Source of the DNA: Pelotomaculum propionicicum
Lineage (GTDB): Bacteria; Bacillota; Desulfotomaculia; Desulfotomaculales; Pelotomaculaceae
Assembly: GCF_004369225.1 (NCBI RefSeq)
Contig: NZ_QFFZ01000010.1
Coordinates: forward strand, 1 to 64,000
Reading direction: 5' to 3'
DNA length: 64,000 bases
Numbering within the stretch: position 1 is the first letter of the stretch; each line of letters begins with the position of its first letter. A program made the position numbers and the translations under genes. A model generated the notes under the pieces. The model searched no databases and was not told the origin of the DNA. It saw only the letters and a list, made by a program, of their open reading frames with translations. Shown here one piece after another: positions 8,034 through 17,170 of this stretch.

Positions 8034-9497
8034 TTAAAGACCCAGGCGCTCGAGGCGGCAGTAAAGTGAGCGGCGGGAAATACCAAGGTATTTGGCGGTG
8101 AGCGTCTTATTGCCGTTGAACTTTTCCAGCGCTTTTAAAATGATATTGTTGCAGTATTCTTCCAGCGGCAGGCTGCGCGGCGGCAGAAAGAAATTCTCGT
8201 GGTCAATCACTCCAATGCCGGCCGCAGCCTGCGGTTTGGATTTGATATTGCCTGTCAGTATCTCCAGGTGGCCGGGCTTCAACTCCTGGTCATCCCACAT
8301 TAAAACCGCCCACTCAATGGTGTTTTTGAGTTCCCTCACGTTGCCGGGCCAGTCATATGAGAGCAGCATACCGGCAGCCTCATGGGTGATGGTCTTGAAG
8401 CTTTTTCTTTTCTCCCTGGCAAAACCAAGCAAAAACATTTGAGCCAGCGGCAGTATATCATCGGTGCGCTGCCTGAGCGGGGGCAGGTGAATATGGCCGA
8501 CATTAAGGCGGTAGTACAAGTCCTGGCGGAAAGACCCCTCCTCAATTTTGCCCCGGACATCCACATTGGTGGCACAAATAATGCGGGTGTCGGTTTTCAA
8601 CTTTTTCAGCCCGCCCACCCGGTAATACTCTTTTTCCTGGATTACCCGCAGCAGCTTGGCCTGCATGCTAACAGGAATCTCAGCAATCTCATCCAGGAAG
8701 ATGGTGCCGCCTCTGGCCAAATCCAGTTTCCCTTTTTGCCCCCTGGCCTGGCCGCCTGTAAAAGCTCCTGCCTCGTAGCCGAACAACTCGCTTTCAAACA
8801 AGCCGGGCGCCAGGGCGGCGCAGTTCAGGTCAATAAAGGGGGTGGAGGCATCGCCTGATTGATAGTGAATATACCTGGCAATCAGCTCCTTGCCGGTTCC
8901 CGTTTCTCCGGAAATTAGAACTGGTACGGAGCGGTCGGCTTGCAGTTTCTCGGCCTGCCGTATAACTTTTTTCATAGGTTCCGAAAAAATCCCCAGTTCA
9001 CCCAGCCCCACTGATTTAAGGTAAGCCTCACGGAGACGGGAAAGCTCATGCCTGGTTTCCTCCGTAGCTTCCTTGACCACCACTTCAAACTGCTCGTTAA
9101 GCGCTCTGTTTTCCCTGCGCAGGGCCTGGCGCTCCGCGGCGCGCTCAGTAACGGCGGCCAGTTCTTCGACGTTGATCGGCTTTAGGAGGTAATCATAAGC
9201 GCCTGCCCGGAGTGCTTCAACAGCGGTGTTAACATCACTGTGGCCGGTAAAAAGCACCACGTCAAAATCCTCCCGGTCCGGCCTGGCTGAGAGCTTTTGC
9301 AGCAGTTCAATGCCGGAGAGCCTGGGCATCTTTATATCTGATATAACCAGGTGAAAAAATCCATCCTGAAACGTTTTAAGGGCGGCTTCCCCGTCTTCAC
9401 TAACCACCACATCGTGGCCCAGCTCGCGTAAAAAGTCACCAACGTAAGTACGACTGTCTTGATCATCATCGACAAGCAGAATCTGCACTGGCGGCAC
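8034..9497 (-). CDS. Sigma-54-dependent response regulator (NtrC family)
   Basis: This 487-residue activator has a receiver domain (VDDDQDS near 9-15, phospho-acceptor D54), a coiled linker, an AAA+ domain with Walker A GETGTGKE (197-204), Walker B GTIFLDEI (about 264-271) and the sigma-54 contact loop at 244-249, and a Fis-type helix-turn-helix at the C-terminus (TAKYLGISRRSLYCRLERLGL). The contact loop reads GAFTGG rather than the usual GAFTGA. It starts with GTG at 9497, 10 bp after the upstream kinase gene, so the two form a two-component pair. Targets are unknown. The acceptor-site and Lys neighbourhood resemble those of the single-domain receiver further downstream. Confidence 0.95.
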   Translation of the reverse strand: MPPVQILLVDDDQDSRTYVGDFLRELGHDVVVSEDGEAALKTFQDGFFHLVISDIKMPRLSGIELLQKLSARPDREDFDVVLFTGHSDVNTAVEALRAGAYDYLLKPINVEELAAVTERAAERQALRRENRALNEQFEVVVKEATEETRHELSRLREAYLKSVGLGELGIFSEPMKKVIRQAEKLQADRSVPVLISGETGTGKELIARYIHYQSGDASTPFIDLNCAALAPGLFESELFGYEAGAFTGGQARGQKGKLDLARGGTIFLDEIAEIPVSMQAKLLRVIQEKEYYRVGGLKKLKTDTRIICATNVDVRGKIEEGSFRQDLYYRLNVGHIHLPPLRQRTDDILPLAQMFLLGFAREKRKSFKTITHEAAGMLLSYDWPGNVRELKNTIEWAVLMWDDQELKPGHLEILTGNIKSKPQAAAGIGVIDHENFFLPPRSLPLEEYCNNIILKALEKFNGNKTLTAKYLGISRRSLYCRLERLGL

Positions 9498-9507
9498 CGC
9501 CTTAATT

Positions 9508-11442
9508 TCAGGATTTTATTACCGGTAATTCCACTCTAAAAGTAGCCCCGCCTCTTTCATTGTTATACGCCTCAATTTGCCCGCTGAAGCCGGACAACAG
9601 CGTCTGGACAATAGCCAGGCCGAGACCCATTCCTTCGCCGGTGTCTTTGGTGGTAAAAAAAGGGTCAAAGATGCTGTCTATTATTTCGGCACTGATACCG
9701 GTAGCGTTATCACTTATTTCCAGAATCACCTTTTCCCCCGCTGCGCCGGTCAGGCAGATAATTTCTTTCTCGGAGATATTATTGGCTTTATCCAGAGCCT
9801 GCATCGCGTTTACCAGCAGGTTTATCACCACTTCTTCCAGCCTGTGGGCGTTGCCCAGCACTTTCGGCAGGTCTTTGGCAAGCTTTTTTACCACATTGAT
9901 TTTGTGAGAAGTCAGCTGGCGGCCGAGCAAGCCGAGAGCGTCGCCAACAGCTTTATTTAAATTACACGGCTCAAATTCAGTGGCGTTGCCGCTGCCCACA
10001 AGTGAACGCATATGCTTGATGATCTCATCAATCCGCCCAACCTGGGCCGAAATTTTTTCCAGATTTTTTATGATCTTATCATGCTCCGGCATTCTGCCTC
10101 TTTTATGCCAGTACAGCATGCCGTCAACTATAACTTTCATGGTGTTTAACGGCTGGTTGATTTCGTGGGCGATACCGGCTGAAATGGTGCTCAGTGAGGC
10201 CAGTCTCTGCGCCCTGGCGGCCTGTTCCTGCAGACGCTGTTTCTCCCTGTTCATCTTCACCTGTTCGGTAATATCTCTAAGCATGCTCACATATTGTACC
10301 GTCGCGCCGCTTTCATCCTTGATCGCGCTCATGGAAATCCACACCGGGAAAACTTCTCCGTTTTTGTGTCTGAGCCAGTCCTCGCCCTGCCACTGACCGG
10401 TGGATTGTAAAGATTTATGTATTTTTTTAAAAACCTCTTCAGCGCCCTGAAGTACCAGCAAATACTGCTTATTTATAACATCCTCTTCTCTCTGCCCGGT
10501 AATCCTGGTAAAAGCGGGGTTGACCCACTCTATGAGGCCATCAGTATCGGTAAGCATAATTCCTTCGATGGTGTTTTCAAACACCTTGGCCGCCAGCCTC
10601 AGTTTATTCTCCTGCCGCTTCCTTTCAGTAATGTCCCTGCTGGTGCTGGCCAGTGCGACAATATTTCTGGCGCTGTCCCTGATTGGAGTCAGGGTCACAA
10701 TAGCGTCAAGCAGGGTCTTGTCTTTTCTCTGTCTTACGGTTTCATAGGTTATCGCTTTCCCGTCTGAAACGACTTTTTCCATGTGCCTTTTGGCTTCTTC
10801 AACTAAATAATCCGGGACCATTTGCATAATGCCGCTTATTTCCGAGCCGGCCCAGCCAAATATCCCTTCAAAAGCTTTATTGTTCTGGAGCAGGCTGCCT
10901 TCCAGATCCCAAATGGCTATACCATCAGCGGTATTATTTATAAATGATTCGAGCTGTTCTTTGGCGGCCCTTAATTCCTCCTCAGCCTGCTTGCGCTCGG
11001 TAATGTCACGGATGTTGCTGGTAAAAAAGGTTTCCCTGCCCGACTTCCAGCTTGAAATGTACATCTCGATGGGGAATTCGCGGCCGTCCTTTTTAAGTCC
11101 CACCAGCTCAATAGTTCTGCCGATAATTTTGGTTTTCCCTGTTTTAATGAACTGGACCATGCCGTTGTGGTAAGCCGCCCGGAACCGTTCCGGCATGATC
11201 ATGGTAACCGGTTTGCCGATCACTTCCTTAAACATGTAGCCAAAAATGTTTTCAGCCGCATAGTTAAAAAAAGTTATTTGCCCCTCGCTGTCAACTGAAA
11301 TAATTGCGTTTCTGGCTGATTGGGCGATGGAAAGGTAATGTTTTTCCCGGCCCCTCGAATCTTCCAGTAAACGGCTGTTTTTAATGCGGAGCAAGGCCAG
11401 TTCATTAATCAACTGGTCCTTGGTTTTGTCCTCGTCCTTCAT
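9508..11442 (-). CDS. Three-PAS sensor histidine kinase
   Basis: This is a soluble sensor kinase of about 644 residues. A short coiled N-terminus leads to three PAS/PAC modules, each ending in a DIT(E)-type motif (about residues 35-155, 160-275 and 285-395). A HisKA dimerization helix with H-box GIAHEINQPLN (His about 426 from the chosen start) and an HATPase domain with N-box VVINLLVNAMQALDK and GEGMGLGLAIV follow. There are no membrane segments, so the signal is probably cytoplasmic (redox, ligand or energy). The ATG at 11442 has a GGAGTG site; a GTG three codons upstream is the alternative. It is paired with the sigma-54 regulator 10 bp downstream. Confidence 0.93.
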   Translation of the reverse strand: MKDEDKTKDQLINELALLRIKNSRLLEDSRGREKHYLSIAQSARNAIISVDSEGQITFFNYAAENIFGYMFKEVIGKPVTMIMPERFRAAYHNGMVQFIKTGKTKIIGRTIELVGLKKDGREFPIEMYISSWKSGRETFFTSNIRDITERKQAEEELRAAKEQLESFINNTADGIAIWDLEGSLLQNNKAFEGIFGWAGSEISGIMQMVPDYLVEEAKRHMEKVVSDGKAITYETVRQRKDKTLLDAIVTLTPIRDSARNIVALASTSRDITERKRQENKLRLAAKVFENTIEGIMLTDTDGLIEWVNPAFTRITGQREEDVINKQYLLVLQGAEEVFKKIHKSLQSTGQWQGEDWLRHKNGEVFPVWISMSAIKDESGATVQYVSMLRDITEQVKMNREKQRLQEQAARAQRLASLSTISAGIAHEINQPLNTMKVIVDGMLYWHKRGRMPEHDKIIKNLEKISAQVGRIDEIIKHMRSLVGSGNATEFEPCNLNKAVGDALGLLGRQLTSHKINVVKKLAKDLPKVLGNAHRLEEVVINLLVNAMQALDKANNISEKEIICLTGAAGEKVILEISDNATGISAEIIDSIFDPFFTTKDTGEGMGLGLAIVQTLLSGFSGQIEAYNNERGGATFRVELPVIKS

Positions 11443-11660
11443 CTTTTTCACTCCACAACCCGGTCATTCAATATAATGTTACGTCAAAGTAATAACTTCT
11501 TGCGAAAAGTTAGACTTCCTTCTTCAAAATGCCTAATTATGGCACATTTTTCTCTAATAAAGAAATAAAAACACCGCCCCTTGCGACCATCTAGAGTCAG
11601 GAGGCGGCTCTTATTAATCAAGAAACAGTTAACTTGGCTCTTTTTACAAGATATTAGATT

Positions 11661-12152
11661 TTATTCCACCTTTTTAAAAGCCTTTTTCGGAGCATTACAA
11701 ATCCGGCATTTGTCCGGGGCCTCGTTTTCAACTATGTTGCCGCAAACTGTACACAGGTAGAATTCAACCTCGGGTTTGCTTTCAAGTGAATCAAGTACTT
11801 TTGTATATAAAGCGGCATGTACCTTTTCCGCTTCGTTGGCTTGATTAAACGCAATCTTAGCCTGTTTTGACCCTTCTTCTTCAGCCTTAGCGATAAACCC
11901 GGGGTACATCTGGGTAAATTCGTATGTTTCACCTTCAATGGCCGCTTTTAAATTTTCGGCGGTAGACTTTACAGCACCTATTGCCCTGAGCTGAGCGGCT
12001 GCATGAATGGCCTCGGCTTCGGACGCGGCTCTGAATAATTTTGCCACTGCCGGGTAACCTTCTTCATCCGCCTTTTTGGCAAAAGCGGCGTACTTGCGGT
12101 TTGCTTGTGACTCGCCGGCAATTGAAGTCTTTAAATTCTTTTCTGTATCCAT
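11661..12152 (-). CDS. rbr: Rubrerythrin
   Basis: Rubrerythrin is a diiron peroxidase that protects anaerobes from hydrogen peroxide. The 163-residue protein has the ferritin-like four-helix domain with diiron ligands in [27 protein letters not shown] and [10 protein letters not shown]-terminal rubredoxin-like Fe(Cys)4 domain carries CTVCG and CRICNAP. The ATG has a GGGAGGG site. It stands alone, with about 200 bp on the downstream side. A fragment of a DUF763 gene lies upstream on the same strand. Confidence 0.95.
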   Translation of the reverse strand: MDTEKNLKTSIAGESQANRKYAAFAKKADEEGYPAVAKLFRAASEAEAIHAAAQLRAIGAVKSTAENLKAAIEGETYEFTQMYPGFIAKAEEEGSKQAKIAFNQANEAEKVHAALYTKVLDSLESKPEVEFYLCTVCGNIVENEAPDKCRICNAPKKAFKKVE

Positions 12153-12241
12153 GTTTTCCCTCCCGTGTTTTTGTATTTAATTATACCAATTATTTTATTA
12201 ATAAATGCAATATATTTCCTTAAGATTTTATTAATTGTTGT

Positions 12242-12469
12242 TTTTCCGCGCACTACTGTTGCCCTGATAGATGAGTGCCAGTCAAACCCGACCACACAGC
12301 CCAGCGCCTGGAACCAGAAAGGGTCGGCCAGGCGGGCAAGGACTTCATAGGCGCCGTATTCTTCTACTATCGCCTCAACTATGGCGGAGCTTAGTTTGAC
12401 CATCCGTTCAAACAGCCAGCGCGGGCAATGGTGGCCGTGCAGCGGCAGGTTGGCTATACCCGTTCTCAA
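12242..12469 (-). pseudogene. 5' fragment of a DUF763 gene
   Basis: The first about 75 codons read [20 protein letters not shown] and continue to [17 protein letters not shown], which I recognise as the conserved start of the DUF763 family (full length about 380-430 residues). After the DWHSS motif the frame runs into AT-rich, non-homologous sequence and ends within the rubrerythrin start region, so more than 80% of the gene is missing. The TTG start at 12469 still has a GAGGTGATC site. It lies about 120 bp from copy 2 of the palindromic element, which may have been involved in the deletion. Confidence 0.75.
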
Positions 12470-12590
12470 AAGATCACCTCAGTTTAAACTTCCCTATAAA
12501 TAATTATACACAGAACATAAGTTCTGTGCAATAACAAGCCGGCCTGCCGCTCCTGCATCGCAGGCTGACAATAATGCATACCAGTTCAGG

Positions 12591-12889
12591 TTGTTGACAA
12601 AGCCGTCCATGGTGTTGAAACCCGCTTGGCTCCTCTGCTCCGCGTCGAGTGAACTACCAGCTCGCTTCGGGCGAAATTGGACCGCCTTCAATTCGCCGTC
12701 CTGGCTCAGTTTAGGCTTTCGCGAAATACGTTGGGGACATACCTCGGCCTCTAAGTAATGCCCCAAACAGAGGTGTGTCCCCTGGCCTCTGTCCCGCGAA
12801 TCCAATTTCGCAACTTCAGCTTCGCTGAGTTCACTTGCGACGCTACGCAATGGAGCAGCTTGTTTCAACACCATGGACTTAGTATTATC
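12591..12889 (-). mobile_element. MITE-like palindromic element, copy 2 (inverted)
   Basis: This is the inverted partner of the element at 7589-7887. It has the same 299-bp length and the same 17-bp perfect terminal inverted repeats (12605-12621 and 12862-12878) enclosing a 274-bp core. Differences from copy 1 are scattered substitutions. It starts 16 bp beyond the 3' end of the diguanylate cyclase gene. An apparent open frame through it is not a gene. With copy 1 it brackets a 4.7-kb segment carrying the kinase, regulator, rubrerythrin and DUF763 fragment. Confidence 0.75.
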
Positions 12890-12905
12890 CGGGCAAGTAT
12901 TGTTT

Positions 12906-13706
12906 TTAATCTTTGTAACCTTTTTCCTTCTTTTCCTCATACATCCTGGCATCAGCAATGCTGAGCAGTTCATCCAAATTGCGCCCGTCCACGGGGAACT
13001 GGCCCAACCCTAGAGAAAGGGTCAAATTAAGATTCTCTGTTTCACCGCTGATCCCAGCCAAATTGTTAGCCAGGCGCGTTTTCAGGACCTCTTTTTCCGG
13101 CCCTTTATCAGGAAATAAAACGGCAAATTCGTCGCCCCCGTAACGAACCGCCACATCCCAGGCGCGGATACTGTTTTTTATTACCAGCGCCACTTTTTTT
13201 AATATCTCGTCCCCATACTGGTGCCCCCTGGAATCGTTAATCTGTTTCATGTTGTCTATGTCCAGAATGGCTACCGAAGGCGTACCGTCGCCGTCCCTGG
13301 CATTTTTCAGAATACGGTCCGCCTCTAGTACAAAAGCCCGCCGGTTATAAAGCCCGGTGAGAGGGTCGGTTTCCGCTTCCTGCTTGTGGCGGCGGGAGAT
13401 ACGGCTTATTTCCGTCACCAGCGAAATAAGGCAGCCTAAAATGAGGGCAATTCCTATATTGGACAGGATTATTTCCCCTATAACCTCTTTGACAAAAACC
13501 GGCAGGTGGCATGATTCTCCATAGAGGCTGATTATAAAACCCAGCAAAGATATTGGAATCCCCGTAAAAATCAACCATTTGGTTTTCTTTAAATTCGGGT
13601 GATGAGTCCAGTTAAACCAGATCATCCAGACCAGTACTGCCAGATAAATAATCCCGCGGCTGCCTTTACATAATATTTCGACCACATGACACTCGTAATC
13701 AACCAC
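12906..13706 (-). CDS. Membrane-bound diguanylate cyclase (GGDEF)
   Basis: The 266-residue protein has about three hydrophobic segments (near 18-32, 43-62 and 77-99) and then a GGDEF domain that makes cyclic di-GMP. The active-site motif is intact (RYGGDEFAV, GGDEF at 190-194), the metal-binding ILDIDNMKQIND segment is present, and an RxxD inhibitory site (RAWD) sits five residues before GGDEF, so product feedback is likely. The GTG start at 13706 has an AAAGGA site somewhat far upstream. It ends only 16 bp from the palindromic element. It could also sense through its membrane part. Confidence 0.92.
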   Translation of the reverse strand: MVDYECHVVEILCKGSRGIIYLAVLVWMIWFNWTHHPNLKKTKWLIFTGIPISLLGFIISLYGESCHLPVFVKEVIGEIILSNIGIALILGCLISLVTEISRISRRHKQEAETDPLTGLYNRRAFVLEADRILKNARDGDGTPSVAILDIDNMKQINDSRGHQYGDEILKKVALVIKNSIRAWDVAVRYGGDEFAVLFPDKGPEKEVLKTRLANNLAGISGETENLNLTLSLGLGQFPVDGRNLDELLSIADARMYEEKKEKGYKD

Positions 13707-13925
13707 TTTAAAAAGGTTCCTTTCTTATCCATTATATGCTATGTATGTTCACAGATGGCAAAACAATAAATTAAAGGTACAATTAAGTAATCGTACCTTT
13801 TTATGAGATGTTTTAGGGATTAAAAAAATTTAGAAAACAAAAAAAGGGGAAAATAACTTAATAAAGAAAATAAATATATTAAAACGGCTCTTTCATAACA
13901 TTTAAAAAAGAAAGGGTGGTGTTTT

Positions 13926-14348
13926 ATGTACCTGAACAATCTTTTTGTGTACGGCACCCTGCTGCCCGGCCTGAAAAACTACAAACGTTTTATTGAACCT
14001 CACAAGCCCAAAGTTTATGAGGCCAGGGCCAAAGGTGTCATGTATCTTGTCCCGGGCGACGGGTATCCTGTTATTCTGGACGGCGAAGGAGAGATCAAAG
14101 GCGTCCTGTATGAAACCAGGGACCTCAAGGTAATCCTGCCGGAAATCGATGAAATTGAAAAATTCACCGACGTTGAAAGCCAGAGCCTGCTGGTCCGGGA
14201 AATCCGGGATGTGGAACTGCTGGAGTCCGGCCAAACGGTGAAAGCACACCTCTACATGTGGCCGCCTTCCAAAGCACAGTGGCTCAAGGAGAATGGCGAG
14301 GTCATTCCCGACGGCGACTGGGCCAGGTTTTTGCGGGAAAACAAATAA
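13926..14348 (+). CDS. Gamma-glutamylcyclotransferase-like (AIG2/GGCT fold) protein
   Basis: The 140-residue protein begins with LFVYGTLLPGLKN, the substrate-binding YGTL motif of the GGCT/AIG2 fold. A conserved Glu in the GVLYET or LPEIDEIEKF segment would be the catalytic acid. Family members cyclize gamma-glutamyl amines; the real substrate here is unknown. The ATG has an AAAGGGTGG site. The convergent cupin gene ends 15 bp beyond its stop, and a hairpin lies between them. Confidence 0.85.
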   Translation: MYLNNLFVYGTLLPGLKNYKRFIEPHKPKVYEARAKGVMYLVPGDGYPVILDGEGEIKGVLYETRDLKVILPEIDEIEKFTDVESQSLLVREIRDVELLESGQTVKAHLYMWPPSKAQWLKENGEVIPDGDWARFLRENK

Positions 14349-14356
14349 GCTTCTGT

Positions 14357-14374
14357 CAGCGGGTTATCCCGCTG
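14357..14374. terminator. Hairpin between convergent genes
   Basis: CAGCGGG-TTAT-CCCGCTG forms a perfect 7-bp stem at the junction of two convergent genes. No clear T-run follows on either strand, so bidirectional terminator function is only likely. Confidence 0.45.
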
Positions 14375-14687
14375 AAATAGGGCTTCTCACTATAAGCACG
14401 TGAAATTCTCTGTCCGGCATGGCCCGAAGGCCGCGTGGCGTGTTTTTCGGGCTGAAAACTATGTCCGTTTCACCGGCGTTTGTATCTTCCTCGCCGATCA
14501 TGATTACACCGCTGCCTTTAACCACATAGAAAAACGCGTCATCCGGCATGACGTGTTTTTCTACTGTTTCACCCGGCTGCAAAAGCAGGTTCATAATCAA
14601 GAAAGCCGGCTGATCAAGCAGCTTTCTGGCCAAAAAACCCAGCGGCGTGGCAAACGTTGGTACTTCCGACATCCTGACTACTTCCAT
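14364..14687 (-). CDS. Cupin-domain protein
   Basis: This is a single small cupin barrel of 107 residues. The first motif region is PGETVEKHVMPDDAFFYVVKGSG, with His and acidic residues that may bind metal; the second is GETDIVFSPKNTPRGLRAMPDREFHVL. Cupins of this size act as sensors, isomerases or small-molecule-binding proteins, and no specific function is visible. The ATG at 14687 is preferred because it has GAGGAG 8 bp upstream. It follows the ABC ATPase gene in the same direction, so it is probably last in that operon. Confidence 0.8.
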   Translation of the reverse strand: MEVVRMSEVPTFATPLGFLARKLLDQPAFLIMNLLLQPGETVEKHVMPDDAFFYVVKGSGVIMIGEEDTNAGETDIVFSPKNTPRGLRAMPDREFHVLIVRSPISAG

Positions 14688-14720
14688 CTCACAACTCCTC
14701 AGCAAGATTTTTACTTGGTT

Positions 14721-15455
14721 TTAAAGGTTGGGAAAAGATTTTTTGTTTTCCGCTTCCAGCACTGCCAGCATCCTGGCGTGATAACCCGGCAGTGGTTCCT
14801 GGACAACGTTTCTTTGCGCCAGCGGCACGTCTATTCTTATATCGTCCAGTATCGCGGCCGGCCTGGCTGACAGGACGATAACCCTATGCCCGAGCAGCAG
14901 CGCATCCATGATATCGTGCGTTACCAGGACCACAGTCTGCGGGTTGGCCTGCCAGATCCTGGCCACCTGCCGCACCAGGCCCAGGCGCAGCGGCGTGTCC
15001 AGCGACTTGAAGGGCTCATCCATGAGCAAGAAGTCATGCGGGTAGGCAAAGGCCCGGCATAAGGCCAGACGCTGTTTCATGCCGCCGCTTAAAGCTTTGG
15101 GATAGCTGTCCCTGTATTCATAAAGCCCCACCATGGACAGGTATTCCTTAATCAGTTCCTGCCGCCTGGCCGGTGTCACCACATCCTGCAGCACAAAGGC
15201 AATGTTTTGGGCAACGGTTTTCCAGAGCAGCAGCCTGGGCTCCTGAAAGACATAGCTGACCCGCGCTTCCTCCGTTCCGGTAATCCTGCCGGTGTCCGGC
15301 TGTTCCAAACCCGCCATCAGCTGCAGCAGCGTGGTCTTGCCGCAGCCGGAAGGACCTATGATACAGGTTATTTTACCCTTCTCAACGCAAAGTGAAAAAT
15401 CACTTAAAACCCTGGTCCGGCCCAGGGTTTTTCCTACTCGATCCAGCTTGATCAT
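14721..15455 (-). CDS. NitT/TauT-type ABC transporter ATPase
   Basis: The ATP-binding subunit (about 244 residues) of an importer has Walker A GPSGCGKTT, Q-loop VFQEPRLL, signature LSGGMKQR, Walker B DFLLMDEP and H-loop VTHD. It is closest to the SsuB/TauB/NrtD class. The ATG at 15455 (MIKLDRVGKT) is chosen because it falls just after the permease stop; an in-frame earlier start would overlap the permease by 29 bp. It works with the permease and lipoprotein upstream. The substrate may be a sulfonate, nitrate, pyrimidine or another small molecule and is not evident. Confidence 0.92.
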   Translation of the reverse strand: MIKLDRVGKTLGRTRVLSDFSLCVEKGKITCIIGPSGCGKTTLLQLMAGLEQPDTGRITGTEEARVSYVFQEPRLLLWKTVAQNIAFVLQDVVTPARRQELIKEYLSMVGLYEYRDSYPKALSGGMKQRLALCRAFAYPHDFLLMDEPFKSLDTPLRLGLVRQVARIWQANPQTVVLVTHDIMDALLLGHRVIVLSARPAAILDDIRIDVPLAQRNVVQEPLPGYHARMLAVLEAENKKSFPNL

Positions 15456-15459
15456 GCGA

Positions 15460-16212
15460 TCACATCCAATGGCGCAGTCTTTTGTCAACCAGGTAAGTAA
15501 GCAGCCTGTCTGTAATCAGGCCGAGCCCGATCAAAATAAAAGTCCAGGCAAAGAGGTCCGCAGTCTCCAGGTTTATCCGCGCCAAAGCCATCCTGGCGCC
15601 AATCCCCTGTGAAACACTCAGGAACTCCGCCATAGCCACAGCTTTCCAGGTAGTGCCCAGCGCCGTGGAAACGCCGGCCAACAGGTAAGGCAGCACCTGA
15701 GGCAGGTAAATTTCCCTGAAGACACGCGGCCGGCTGATACGAAAGACAACAGACATCTGCATCAGCTGCAGGTCAATGTTTTTTACTCCCTGGACGGTAT
15801 TGATGGTAATCAGAGGCAGGGTGGTTACGAAAACCACAAAAGCGGGAACCTGGCTGAAACCAAGCCAGATCATGGCCAGCAGCAGCCAGGAGATCAGCGG
15901 GACCACCTGCAGGGTTACAACCAGCGGCCTGAAAATATTTGAGAGCAGGGGGCTGACCCCTATTAACAAGCCCAGCGGCACACCGGCGGCTACCGCCAGG
16001 CCGAATCCCGTCAGGCCGCGTATAATGGACTGCCTGGCGTGCTCCCACAGCCGGCCGTCGATGGTCAGCGAAGCCACGGAACGGGCCACCTCTGAGGGGG
16101 AAGGCAGTATCACGTGGTTGTAAAAGCCTGAGGCAACCTGCCATAAGGCTATAAATATGACCAGACCGAAAAGGGGCGCCAGGCCCCTAGTCAGTGAGGA
16201 AGAACTTTTCAT
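15460..16212 (-). CDS. NitT/TauT-type ABC transporter permease
   Basis: The 250-residue permease has about six membrane spans and the BPD-transport signature LLAGVSTALGTTWKAVAMAEF, the loop that contacts the ATPase. It belongs to the SsuC/TauC class. Its ATG lies inside the 3' end of the binding-protein gene (26-bp overlap), which implies translational coupling. Confidence 0.92.
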   Translation of the reverse strand: MKSSSSLTRGLAPLFGLVIFIALWQVASGFYNHVILPSPSEVARSVASLTIDGRLWEHARQSIIRGLTGFGLAVAAGVPLGLLIGVSPLLSNIFRPLVVTLQVVPLISWLLLAMIWLGFSQVPAFVVFVTTLPLITINTVQGVKNIDLQLMQMSVVFRISRPRVFREIYLPQVLPYLLAGVSTALGTTWKAVAMAEFLSVSQGIGARMALARINLETADLFAWTFILIGLGLITDRLLTYLVDKRLRHWM

Positions 16213-17170
16213 CAGGCAGTTTACCCCCCACCATTTCCGGTGAAATGTCCAGCAGTCTGGCCAGATATGTGTTCACATCGCCCTTTGCCTGCGCACCAGT
16301 GGCAAAAGTCAGGTGGGTGCGCTCCATACTCTTGACAAAAACAGCGGCAGGCATGCTCATGTTGGACTCCACCAGGGGAGCGGCCTCGGCGGGACTCGCC
16401 ACAGTCCACTCCATGGCGTTCTTATAGGCGTTTTGAAAATCGCTTAACGCTTTGGGATAGGTGCGGGCAAATTCGTTCCGGACTACCATTCCGGCCTGGG
16501 GCAGGCGGGCGGCGCCGCCTTCAAACGCCTGCCAGTCGGTATAGAAATCCCTGGCTACCACAGCCTCGCTGTTTTTCATCAGCACCTGGGTTGTCTGGGG
16601 CTCGGGCAGGACCGCGTATTTAACTATACCGTTGATCATCAGCTGCGCAATCTCGGGGGAACTGAGGTAAGCCAGCTTGACCTCACTTGCCTGGATGTTG
16701 TTCTTATGGATAAAATACTGGGTCAGTACGTCCGGGGTTGAACCCTGGGCGCCTACATAAAGCTCTTTGCCCTTGAGATCCTGCCAGTTTTGCACCTGCT
16801 TGTCCGTGGTTACCAGAGACAAGATGCCCCAGGTGCTGACATTGGCCAGCGAAATGTCGGCCTGCTTGTTGTAGAGCTTGGCCGCCACGTTGACCGGCAG
16901 CACGGTTAAATCGGCTTCGCCTTTCACCACACGGGTGGTTGCTTCCTCCACGGACTTGTAAACAATAAGCTCAACTTTTACTCCGTTCACCTGACCGTCT
17001 TTTAAAATTTTGTACAGCGGCGCCGTGGGTGGCGCCAGAGGCGCCTGCACCACAATTTTTTCAGGTGCCGCGGCTGCCTGCTTTTTGACATTCGCATCCT
17101 TCGCCGTGCATCCTGACACCAGCAAAACCACTGCCAAAAGCGTTAAAACCAGGCTTCTTACCTCTCGCAC
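16187..17170 (-). CDS. ABC transporter substrate-binding lipoprotein (NMT1/TauA-like)
   Basis: This 327-residue lipoprotein has a signal peptide ending in the lipobox LVSGC. The body resembles SsuA/NMT1-type binding proteins: the APLAPPTAPLYKILKDG start, a VNVAAKLYNKQADI segment that bins substrates, and GAQGSTPDVLTQYFIHKN. It would capture ligand outside the membrane for the downstream permease and ATPase. The GTG start at 17170 has GAGGGGTGG. It is first in the operon and divergent from the Sir2 gene across 189 bp. The ligand is not deducible from sequence. Confidence 0.9.
   Translation of the reverse strand: MREVRSLVLTLLAVVLLVSGCTAKDANVKKQAAAAPEKIVVQAPLAPPTAPLYKILKDGQVNGVKVELIVYKSVEEATTRVVKGEADLTVLPVNVAAKLYNKQADISLANVSTWGILSLVTTDKQVQNWQDLKGKELYVGAQGSTPDVLTQYFIHKNNIQASEVKLAYLSSPEIAQLMINGIVKYAVLPEPQTTQVLMKNSEAVVARDFYTDWQAFEGGAARLPQAGMVVRNEFARTYPKALSDFQNAYKNAMEWTVASPAEAAPLVESNMSMPAAVFVKSMERTHLTFATGAQAKGDVNTYLARLLDISPEMVGGKLPDEKFFLTD

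Noticed and set aside
12494-12973. Open frame of about 160 codons on the minus strand
   Set aside because: It runs through the whole palindromic element copy 2 and into the diguanylate cyclase gene in another frame. Its sequence mirrors a non-coding repeat.
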